A stretch of DNA of 21,811 nt, taken from NCBI GenBank assembly GCA_025786725.1, contig JAHLTZ010000149.1, positions 1-21,811 of the forward strand. The letters run 5' to 3'. Of this stretch, positions 1-8,977 are shown piece by piece. A model generated the notes under the pieces. That model saw nothing but the letters and a program-made list of their open reading frames with translations, did no database searches and had not been told where the DNA came from. The position numbers and the translations under genes are program-made. This DNA is from Syncephalis fuscata (Eukaryota; Zoopagomycota; Zoopagomycetes; Zoopagales; Piptocephalidaceae). Every line of letters starts with the position of its first letter. The stretch's first letter is position 1.

Positions 1-2363
1 GGAGTGCGTAATTTTAATTCAAATCGAAGGAGTGTTGTTGAAAGGAGACAATTCTGTGTAAACAAAGAATACGGCAGTTGTTGCTGTGATGATATGGTTC
101 CCCAGACAACATCGATTGATGACGCAACAGTAGTGCGATGTCGATAACGTTGCTAGTTACGTTGACATGGCGTGCTAGTCAATGGAATCAATGTAATAGC
201 GATAATGAGCGAATGAGAGCAGATTGATTGATTAATTGAACACTTGACCACAACTTTTGACATTTAGACATTTACTAATCGATGTTATGCGTATTTTATA
301 GACAAATCAGTATGACACGCCTTAGTAGTACACTTGCCTTTGTTGGCATCGCCTGCTTACTGGCTACTACGGCGATGGCTAGACCTGATGCTCCAACGTA
401 TAAGCAACCCATCACGACTTCAATGGGTACACCGGAAGTTTGTAGATTTCCATTCTTTTATGATAATAAGTGGTTTTATACCTGCATTGCTACGGATATT
501 GAGCCTGGTAATCCTGGTAAGCCATGGTGCGTGCTTAAGGACGAATATGTGCCAGCCAAGCCTGCAAACAACTGGCTTTACTGCGACATGAGCAAGTTCC
601 AATCTGCTGGTATTTTATCCGATGGCCACCGATACTCCTGTCTTCCGCAAACGCTACCTAATATAACATACACTGGCTGCATTGGTGACACTGAAAAGGG
701 GCCTTCTAGCTGCAAGACTGATAATGACGGTACTGTGGTTACTGGCTCTTGCCTTACTATAAGGTCTCAATTAGATCTCGGTGGTGACAATACTGCTAAA
801 ACCGGACTTGCCATCTCGGTTGGTGCTAACGACGCAAATTCCGATGATGATTCTACCAAAAAAGGCAGCAATAATGTTGTCATTAGCTTGGCTGCAGTGC
901 TCAGCGTCGCCGGCGTAGGCTTATTGGCTGGTCTATTCATTTATCGTCGCCGCCAATCGCGTCAAAATCTATCATGGCGCCAACAAAATAAAGATGAAGG
1001 TCAAATGGAATCGAGCGCAGCTGGCCCCGGATTTGCTGCCATGGCTGCCGTTGGTGCTACCGGCTATCGTGAATCAGCATCAAGCAGTAATATCTTTTCG
1101 CCAGTCAGTCCAGGCGAGCGTATGTACCCAGTTATCAGCACATATACACCTACATTAGGCGACGAGTTAGAGATCCAACCAGGTGATAAGGTCAGCATTC
1201 TTATTGAATATGACGATGGATGGTGCCAGGGTGTCAATCATACACGCGGTGGTCTTAAAGGTGTATTCCCGCGCCATTGTGTTGATATGACTGCTGGTAT
1301 GCCAGTAGATGATGCAGACAAGACGGTCAATTCAAGTACAGCCACCATCGCCGTATAAATCATCCATTTCGCTTTTAATTATCGTACTTTTCTCTCTCTC
1401 TCTCTTGATTCTTTACGCTCACTCCACTTCCACTGCCAACACAATACACCACATTACACCTACGATATATATATACATACATATATAATCACACCAACAA
1501 TAGCCTCCACACCTACATCAGCCACCACCATATTGAACCTTGTTGACAGCCTACCAAATGGCACCGCAATAATGATGATGGCTACTATTATTATTACAGC
1601 TATTATTATTACTATTAACTGTCATCGGTTAACGTAATAATAGTAATGTTGCCGGTATGGCTAACAACAATAAACGATACAATGACGCATACGATCCCGT
1701 TGCGCTGTTGACCAGCACACAGGACTGTATGCAATCAATGGCGTACGTGTGCGTATAGATGTACGTGTTGATGCTTTGTATATGTGTACGCAAATCTATA
1801 TATTATATATCCATAGGTGTAATCGTGTTGTAGTGTTATACTTTTATTATTATTATAATCTTGATTTACACTTGTTACTGATTAGTATTATATTGCTAAC
1901 ATTAACATTGCCATCACACCACCAACATCACTACTACTACCACTACCACAACGATAACTAGCACAATCCATATTCCAATTTCTGTCACAGCCCATCTGTT
2001 CTTTTGGTTAAATGCTTGGTTTATTATTTATCCATAATTCCGTTTATTAATTGAGCCATTTGTGATATGCCCTAATTCACAAAGGTGCTACATGTTTACG
2101 CGTTCATTGTTGATTAAATAACGATGATTTACATATAATATTGAGTATATGGTAGATGAATAGCCATATTAAATACATGTGTTTATGTGTGTGTTTATGT
2201 TTACGTGTGTGTTTATAATATGTATAATAATCATTGTAACAGCTTATACAATTAAATTAAGATGGATCCAATTTAAAAAAGCTTCTATGTGATGACAATG
2301 GCTATATAATAGAAATAATGGCAATAAAATGTTAAGTTAGAAATTAGTAATTTATATTGTAAT
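1..2363 (+). repeat. Left arm of a 2.4-kb inverted repeat (reaches the window edge)
   Basis: Read in reverse complement, this stretch aligns with 3939-6328. Base 1 pairs with 6328 and base 2363 with 3939; identity stops at 2364/3938. Non-coding parts are virtually identical, including microsatellites such as the CT run near 1391-1404. The differences I found outside the diverged coding segment are a 1-nt indel near base 14, substitutions at 1194, 1322 and 1328, and a 2-nt indel near 2311. Together with the 24-nt length difference of the two genes these account exactly for the arm lengths (2363 against 2390). The outer end of the repeat may lie left of the window. The arm contains one gene (312-1358) and about 1 kb of its 3' flank. 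Confidence 0.95.
312..1358 (+). CDS. Type I membrane protein: FN2-like ectodomain, TM, SH3 (copy A)
   Basis: Probable surface receptor or adhesion protein of 348 residues, encoded without introns. The start at 312 is preferred over an upstream in-frame ATG at 282 because it opens directly into a signal peptide ending near TTAMA and has A at -3. An ectodomain follows with Cys at about 44, 58, 73 and 91 in a fibronectin-type-II-like pattern (C-RFPFFY, Y-x-C, PWC, W-x-YC). Four more cysteines lie at about 110-147. A transmembrane helix spans about 189-210, followed by the basic stop-transfer YRRRQSRQ. A C-terminal SH3 domain lies at about 272-326 (TYTPTLGDELEIQPGDKV, then DDGWCQG and GVFP). The architecture recalls yeast Fus1 (TM plus cytoplasmic SH3), but the ectodomain does not. 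It lies in the left inverted-repeat arm. Ligand and role are unknown. Confidence 0.85.
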   Translation: MTRLSSTLAFVGIACLLATTAMARPDAPTYKQPITTSMGTPEVCRFPFFYDNKWFYTCIATDIEPGNPGKPWCVLKDEYVPAKPANNWLYCDMSKFQSAGILSDGHRYSCLPQTLPNITYTGCIGDTEKGPSSCKTDNDGTVVTGSCLTIRSQLDLGGDNTAKTGLAISVGANDANSDDDSTKKGSNNVVISLAAVLSVAGVGLLAGLFIYRRRQSRQNLSWRQQNKDEGQMESSAAGPGFAAMAAVGATGYRESASSSNIFSPVSPGERMYPVISTYTPTLGDELEIQPGDKVSILIEYDDGWCQGVNHTRGGLKGVFPRHCVDMTAGMPVDDADKTVNSSTATIAV

Positions 2364-2443
2364 TAAACGTTTTTGACAGTCTGGTTACTATTCCAGCCAA
2401 CTTGTTTATTTTCGTCAATACATCTATATACCATAACAACTTC
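1359..2443. other. 3' flank of copy A and 5' flank of the RAD51 paralogue; no convincing gene
   Basis: AT-rich, low-complexity DNA with CT, TA, ATT/ATA and ACC/CAT-type simple repeats, almost all of it inside the left arm. A 70-codon open frame at 1749-1961 is also found in mirror image at 4343-4555. It is compositionally simple and I do not consider it a gene. The last 80 bp (2364-2443) are the only unique upstream sequence of the RAD51-paralogue gene, so its promoter probably extends into the arm. Confidence 0.6.
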
Positions 2444-4002
2444 ATGACGCGCCTTTCAAACATTGACGGAATACCAGCAGAAGTACTAGACATATTGTCT
2501 AATGCCAGTATTTACACGGGTAATAATAACATATAGTACGTCAATAGTAGTCATTGCTTTAACTATATACGATTACTTTCAGCTCAAGACGTACTTACTA
2601 CTGACAAACAAACGCTTTGTCAAAAAACAAATCTATCACATTCGGTAAGTTTAAATCTGGTTGAATTGGTTTAATAATGATAAGGCACAGCTAGTTGAAC
2701 AGTTGTATAGTCGAGTAATAAACAGTTTTAATATTTCTCTCAATACTGCTAGCTCGCTTATTACATCAGCTACATCATTTTTTCCAGCTGGGATACTACC
2801 GTCAGGCACTCGATTATCCACTGGCTACACTAGGTAAATATATAGTTTAAATCTGCAACTGCTTAATATCATACTTAAGGATCACTACTATTAGTATAGA
2901 TCGATTATTGAATGGAGGTCTACTGCCAGGTCAAATTACCGAATTATTTGGGCCAGCAGGAGCGGGAAAAACCCAAGTAAATATTTAAATAGTATAACTG
3001 TAGCAGGTGACATTAACTGATTATGAGTCTAGATTGCCTTTAGTACAGTTGTGCAATGTCTTATGTTATTACATTCATTAATGCTTAATCAAACTGATAA
3101 CAATGATAATGATAATAACCAGGATCAAAGTGCTAATGGTACCACTCCATTCATTGCCTATATAGACACGTGTGGCTCATTTTCCGCCCATAAGCTATAT
3201 ACACTTCTTTGTAATCAATGGTCTGACCGTGAAGGTATCTAAATGTTAAATTGATATATAATTTACTAAAACTGGAATCATATAGATTGTATGTCGGCGT
3301 TAAAATATGTTCGCGTATTTTCCTGCAATACTATTTATGATGTATTTAATGCTCTTGAACAATTGGGCGGCTTTAGTAACTCTCAAGTAAGTATAGCAAT
3401 TATAAATATTGAATAACAACCTTAATACTTGATGAGTTAATTACTTACTACTATTCCCGTAAAAGTCACCATTGCTGATTGTTCTTGATTCGGTATCGGC
3501 TGTGTTGGCACCTTTACTATCCAACCAAGCACGTCAAGGTATATAACTGTAATAGTCACTTTTATATGCTATAACTGTGTTTAGGACATGTTCTTATGTC
3601 AGAACTGGCTTATGTCCTTTCCGATATAGCTCACAAACATTCCAGTATAGTCTTGGTAAGCTGAATGGTTTTATTAGCAATTTAAATTTAATCATGCATC
3701 TATAGATATTAAATAGTGCGGTGCGTCAACCTATTGAAGATGACGACGGAATCGCTTTAGATTCTACAGCTCTTTTAGCTATCCAGCCACCTCAGTCAAA
3801 TGCCTTGTCTAAACCAGCTCTGGGTGCTACTTGGTCTTATACACCTCATGCGCGTATCTATATTGCGCGGGATGGTGAATCGCAATCTAAATCTGTTAGA
3901 TACTGTTTACTTGTAAAGTCCAAACAGCAAGCAAGTAGATTACAATATAAATTACTAATTTCTAACTTAACATTTTATTGCCATTATTTAACTATTATAT
4001 AG
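2444..4002 (+). CDS. RAD51 paralogue (XRCC3/Rad57-like recombination ATPase)
   Basis: Nine exons: 2444-2519, 2583-2644, 2691-2833, 2895-2976, 3033-3234, 3286-3386, 3466-3538, 3585-3655, 3706-4002. All phases join into 368 residues, the usual size of the family. The lead-in LSTGYTSIDRLLNGGLLPGQ is typical of RecA/RAD51 proteins. Walker A is GPAGAGKT (about 113-120, followed by Q) and Walker B is LLIVLD (225-230). A PALGATWSY...R element near the C-terminus is also family-like. Such proteins assist RAD51 filament assembly in homologous recombination in the nucleus. XRCC3 versus Rad57 cannot be settled by eye. An Asn/Asp-rich insertion sits in exon 5. The gene fills the loop of the inverted repeat, and its last about 20 residues are encoded by the right arm, so the native tail may have been altered. 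Confidence 0.88.
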
Positions 4003-4945
4003 CCATTGTCATCACATAGAAGCTTTTTTAAATTGGATCCATCTTAATTTAATTGTATAAGCTGTTACAATGATTATTATACATATTATAAACACACACG
4101 TAAACATAAACACACACATAAACACATGTATTTAATATGGCTATTCATCTACCATATACTCAATATTATATGTAAATCATCGTTATTTAATCAACAATGA
4201 ACGCGTAAACATGTAGCACCTTTGTGAATTAGGGCATATCACAAATGGCTCAATTAATAAACGGAATTATGGATAAATAATAAACCAAGCATTTAACCAA
4301 AAGAACAGATGGGCTGTGACAGAAATTGGAATATGGATTGTGCTAGTTATCGTTGTGGTAGTGGTAGTAGTAGTGATGTTGGTGGTGTGATGGCAATGTT
4401 AATGTTAGCAATATAATACTAATCAGTAACAAGTGTAAATCAAGATTATAATAATAATAAAAGTATAACACTACAACACGATTACACCTATGGATATATA
4501 ATATATAGATTTGCGTACACATATACAAAGCATCAACACGTACATCTATACGCACACGTACGCCATTGATTGCATACAGTCCTGTGTGCTGGTCAACAGC
4601 GCAACGGGATCGTATGCGTCATTGTATCGTTTATTGTTGTTAGCCATACCGGCAACATTACTATTATTACGTTAACCGATGACAGTTAATAGTAATAATA
4701 ATAGCTGTAATAATAATAGTAGCCATCATCATTATTGCGGTGCCATTTGGTAGGCTGTCAACAAGGTTCAATATGGTGGTGGCTGATGTAGGTGTGGAGG
4801 CTATTGTTGGTGTGATTATATATGTATGTATATATATATCGTAGGTGTAATGTGGTGTATTGTGTTGGCAGTGGAAGTGGAGTGAGCGTAAAGAATCAAG
4901 AGAGAGAGAGAGAAAAGTACGATAATTAAAAGCGAAATGGATGAT
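4003..4945. other. 3' flank of copy B inside the right arm; no gene seen
   Basis: Mirror image of 1359-2322, with the same simple repeats. It separates the convergent RAD51-paralogue and copy B genes. No open frame with believable composition was found. Confidence 0.6.
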
Positions 4946-6016
4946 TTATACGGCGATGGTGGCTGTACTTGAATTAACCGTTTTGTCTGCATCATCTACT
5001 GGCATACCAGCAGTCATATCAACACAATGGCGCGGGAATACACCTTTAAGACCACCGCGTGTATGATTGACACCCTGGCACCATCCATCGTCATATTCAA
5101 TAAGAATGCCGACCTTATCACCTGGTTGGATCTCTAACTCGTCGCCTAATGTAGGTGTATATGTGCTAACTACAGGATATAGGCATTCTGTAGGACTAAG
5201 TGGTGAAAGTATTTGACTGTTTTCTTCAGAACCGTAATAACTTGATGTATCGTTATTGATTCTAGAGGTACTTGCAGCAGTCATAGGAACAGTAAGTTCA
5301 GTACCAATAGTACTTGGATCAATTCGTTGCATACTCCTGTCTTCGTACTGCATCGACATACTTTGTCGTGATTGCCGACGACGATATACAAATAAACCAG
5401 CAAGTAGAGCAATGGCACCTACAAAAAATGTAATACCTAGAACGCCACCAAGACCAATGCTGCTTTTATTGGGTGAGTCGGTGTTTTCGGTTACAAGAGC
5501 CGCTTTGGAAACAGAATCGACACTTTCCAAGTTTTGTTTTACACTTAAACATGCTCGGTAATCTTGTTTACCACCAACGTCAACGAGACATTGGAATATG
5601 CCGTTTTTAGTATCAGCACTACATCCCATATATGTCTCATTTTTGACTTTTTGAGGAAGACAGTCTTTACGCACGCCATCAACTATAGCACCAGGCGCAT
5701 GGAATGTTTTCATATCACAGTAGGCCCATTCGGGAGATTTGGCATTCTGAGAGACATATCCTTTTTTAAGCATGCACCATGGTTTGTCGTCCGTGCTACC
5801 AAGAGAAATACAAGTTGACCAATACTTTTTACGACTGAAAAATGGTAGCTCGCACGATGTTGGCGTGCCCATAGCAACCGTGATGTTTTTACTATCCTGT
5901 GGATTGTTTGTAGTATCCTGTGGGTTATCCTGTGAGTTATCAGGTCTAGCCATCGCCGTAGTAGCCAGTAAGCAGGCGATGCCAACAAAGGCAAGTGTAC
6001 TACTAAGGCGTGTCAT
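4946..6016 (-). CDS. Type I membrane protein: FN2-like ectodomain, TM, SH3 (copy B)
   Basis: Inverted paralogue of copy A, 356 residues from the start at 6016 (an in-frame ATG also exists at 6046). Signal peptide and SH3 domain are nearly residue-for-residue those of copy A. From just after the signal-peptide cleavage region to just before the SH3 domain the protein is only moderately similar. It has a Asn/Asp/Gln-rich spacer, then an FN2-like unit (C-ELPFF, PWC, W-x-YC), then the second four-cysteine unit, a different TM helix and a longer Ser/Thr-rich juxtamembrane segment. Codons in this middle part also differ at many synonymous sites, so it is an old divergence set between near-identical flanks. 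Role unknown; membrane localisation is inferred from the signal peptide and TM helix. Confidence 0.85.
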   Translation of the reverse strand: MTRLSSTLAFVGIACLLATTAMARPDNSQDNPQDTTNNPQDSKNITVAMGTPTSCELPFFSRKKYWSTCISLGSTDDKPWCMLKKGYVSQNAKSPEWAYCDMKTFHAPGAIVDGVRKDCLPQKVKNETYMGCSADTKNGIFQCLVDVGGKQDYRACLSVKQNLESVDSVSKAALVTENTDSPNKSSIGLGGVLGITFFVGAIALLAGLFVYRRRQSRQSMSMQYEDRSMQRIDPSTIGTELTVPMTAASTSRINNDTSSYYGSEENSQILSPLSPTECLYPVVSTYTPTLGDELEIQPGDKVGILIEYDDGWCQGVNHTRGGLKGVFPRHCVDMTAGMPVDDADKTVNSSTATIAV

Positions 6017-6046
6017 ACTGATTTGTCTATAAAATACGCATAACAT

Positions 6047-7572
6047 CGATTAGTAAATGTCTAAATGTCAAAAGTTGTGGTCAAGTGTTCAATTAATCAA
6101 TCAATCTGCTCTCATTCGCTCATTATCGCTATTACATTGATTCCATTGACTAGCACGCCATGTCAACGTAACTAGCAACGTTATCGACATCGCACTACTG
6201 TTGCGTCATCAATCGATGTTGTCTGGGGAACCATATCATCACAGCAACAACTGCCGTATTCTTTGTTTACACAGAATTGTCTCCTTTCAACAACACTCCT
6301 TCGATTTGAATTAACAATTACGCACTCCTGCCACGTCATCTTTAAACACCGCCACATTACATTACATCATCATCATAATAGCAATAATATGGATATGGAT
6401 ATGGATAGCGCTATACTAGCATTATAATATAATGTGCTAAGTCACATTTGTACAACATCCAATAGAGTACACGGATGGATTGGCCATTATCGCTATAGCC
6501 CAGTACTTACAGACTACTGTCCAATGCTTACTAGTGGATATCAAAAAGGTAAATTGAAAATAAAGAACAGAGAACCAGCTCCTTTTGACTAGATATGCCG
6601 TGCAATAAGAAGCAGGAATCGAGAAGCAATTGAACTGGTATCGTATACTACACCGTACGTACACGCAAATAAGAAGAAAGAAAACAAAGTATACGTGCTG
6701 CAGACAGAAAGGTCGACTGCACTACAAGTTTGGAAATAATATACTGCAGTAAAGCTTTGCGTTGCGTTCAAATGAATAAAAGTAAACGCTATTGAATAAA
6801 AGAAAGCCAATAGCAATTGCTAATAGGTGCAATAACTATAGACTATGAAGATATGAAGTTAAATGCAAGTCGGAATGGCCAACAACAAAGGAAAGAAGGC
6901 CAAAGGCTTCAAAGACTAAGACTAGCGACAGCTATTCAGATAGACAATTAAGTAAAGTGTGAGTGAGAGTGAAAGAGTGAGTTAGGAAAGAGAAGCGAGT
7001 AGAAGCGTGCAGGATAGCAAAGGATAGCGTGTTAAAACCTGATGCGCATGCCACTTACCATGCAATCCACATGAATCCACAATAATAATTAAGAACAGGT
7101 TAAGAGAAAAAGGCACAAGGTTAAACAACAATGCCTGCTTTCTGTGAAAGGCGCGACAAGGCAAAACTGTCCTACACATGTGCATCTAGAATACATGCAA
7201 TTTACTTTTATACTATTCATAGTTGCACATCTTACAGTGCCGAGCAGCAATTAAGGGAGTCGAGTATCATCAATGCAGCCACTATTCCTACCACTACCAA
7301 CACTATTATTTTTATTATTGCTGCTGCTAGTGCTGTAACATCTATGGTGTTACAAATAGCAATGAACAAGTTTATTTCAATCTAATTCTGCATAATTTCA
7401 TGGTACCAAGAGTATTGGCACATATGGACTGGCAGAACGCATGTACTATGTCGTGCTAGTTTGTGCCATGTATCAATAACCGGTAATGTAAAGTAATGTG
7501 TGGTATTAGATAGACAATGAATGAAAACAAATATAAACTCTTTTCTATTACATATGCGACTAGAAACCAATA
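6047..7572. other. Upstream region of copy B and unique DNA up to the J-protein gene
   Basis: 6047-6328 is the 5' flank of copy B and matches 1-281 of the left arm. From 6329 the DNA is unique: a short GGATAT repeat near 6389-6406, a purine-rich GAGT/GAAA tract near 6958-7010, and no recognisable gene. A weak two-exon reading on the plus strand (about 6441-6545 joined to 6594-6738) has plausible splice signals but resembles no family I know and lacks an obvious start. I do not annotate it as a gene. Confidence 0.5.
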
Positions 7573-8977
7573 TTAAGAAGAAGTAAATCGTTGGAATTCA
7601 TCACACATCGGCAAAGGAGCCCGTTCTGCACGACGAACAGCCTCCTCGTCATAGCCAATGCCGAACCAGCCTTTGGCCCGTTGGATCTCCTGTTGCCGTC
7701 CATGGCGTTCCTGGCGACAACGTCGTTCCAAATGATAGGCGTAGTCGTTCTCGATTGTTTGCTCATAACGGGCCAATCGCTGCTTATTGCCACCCACATA
7801 CGAGTTAAGATCGCGGGCATTCACATAGTATGGCACGTGACGGGGTGTCGTATGTTGTTGTGAATGATGATTGTAAGTGCGACTGAATGAATAGGTCGGC
7901 TCAGAAGGCCCAGAGAAGATATTACTTGAAAAGGTAATAAATAAAAGGAGTAGCAGTGGTAGTAATTGAACTAAATAACCAAAACCTGTCGTATTCTCTT
8001 CTCGAGCTGCTCTACGCTGTTGTTGTTGTTGTTGTTGAGCTGCTCGACCACCACTATTAAATCGTTGAAATCTTACACCATTGCCCATAAATGATGCTGA
8101 TGAAAAGCCTGTATTTATATTAATTAATTAATAAATTACATATATACATATTATAATCGACATCAATAATCTATTTACCTTCATTAAATCCACCATTGAA
8201 AAACATATTAAATAATTGTTCAGGCGTAATTTCTGATTCAAAATTAAATGCAGCACCGCCACCACCATGATGAAATCCAGGACTGCCACCACCACCTCGA
8301 GATTCTGGATCAGCACCATATCGATCATAATGCTCTCGTTTATCTTGATCACTTAATATTGTAAATGCTTTACTAACCACTAAATAAATAAATCAATATC
8401 TATTTAATTAATAATTGATATTAATCAACAACTTACACTTGAATGCTTCATCTGCACCAGGTGCATTATTTTTATCTGGATGCAATTGAAGCGCCAGCTA
8501 CACTGATGTTAATTTCAAGCTATTTATTTCTGCTAGACTAATTACCTTGCGATATGCTTTTTTAACATGTACTTCAGTGGCAACCTTTTCAAGTTCTAAA
8601 ATACCATAGAAATCACTTTTTGAACATGATAACACACGCTTTACCGCTATTGTATTCTCTTCCGTATAACTGGCAGACGCTTTTGATGAAGAGGGCCCAC
8701 TGTCAGTTGATGCAGTGCGTGCACCACTACCACTGCCGGTACTTGTTGCAGTACGTTGTCGCAATTCGGGCTGTGCATTTGTACTGCGAGCTGATGAATC
8801 GGCCGTACTAGCTGTTTCGGCCAGTACAAGCTTTTCTATCAGCGATTCAGCCTCATTCGTTGGGTAGAGATTATTTGATTTACGTGCAAATCTCAATGCC
8901 CCTGCTACATCACCTTCATCGCGTTTCCGCCGCGCTATACCAATGCAACGAGACGCTTCGTCTTTATTCATCTCCAT
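7573..8977 (-). CDS. DNAJB12/Hlj1-type ER membrane J-protein
   Basis: Four exons on the minus strand: 8977-8546, 8497-8437, 8379-8179, 8108-7573, joining in phase to 409 residues. The N-terminus (MEMNKDEASRCIGIARRKRD) is typical of DNAJB12/DNAJB14 proteins. A Ser/Thr-rich linker is followed by a J-domain at about 123-186 with the HPD triad at 150-152, split by the first intron just before it. Then come a Gly/Phe-rich region, a polyglutamine run of about seven residues, one hydrophobic helix at about 273-294 (LLPLLLLLF), and a C-terminal part resembling the DUF1977 region of the family. Such proteins recruit cytosolic Hsp70 to the ER membrane for quality control and degradation of membrane proteins. 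Length matches the family. The start fits both context and family N-terminus. Confidence 0.92.

Larger units (their letters stand above)
3939..6328 (-). repeat. Right arm of the 2.4-kb inverted repeat
   Basis: This is the inverted partner of 1-2363. Its inner end lies inside the last exon of the RAD51-paralog gene, so roughly the last 20 codons and the stop of that gene are arm sequence. The arm carries the second SH3 receptor gene on the minus strand. Because the coding end of a loop gene is part of the repeated unit, this arm is more likely the ancestral copy and the left arm the inverted duplicate (inference). Confidence 0.95.

Noticed and set aside
1749-1961. 70-codon open frame, duplicated in mirror image at 4343-4555
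   Set aside because: Its exact duplication only reflects the inverted repeat. Composition is low-complexity (Tyr/Leu/His runs from microsatellites) and it lies in the 3' flank of the receptor genes.
5256-6032. Plus-strand open frames opposite receptor copy B
   Set aside because: They are shadows of the minus-strand gene, whose signal peptide, cysteine pattern and SH3 domain are unmistakable.
6438-6741. Two-exon plus-strand gene with an intron near 6549-6593
   Set aside because: Splice signals look acceptable, but there is no clear start, no family resemblance and the frames are short.
6854-6952. Small open frames near a lysine-rich MANNKGKKAKGFKD peptide
   Set aside because: Fourteen and 32 codons only, overlapping in different frames, with no supporting signals.
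7131-7385. 84-codon open frame on the plus strand
   Set aside because: Composition is simple (Thr/Ile/Ala runs), with no domain and no neighbouring exon that extends it.
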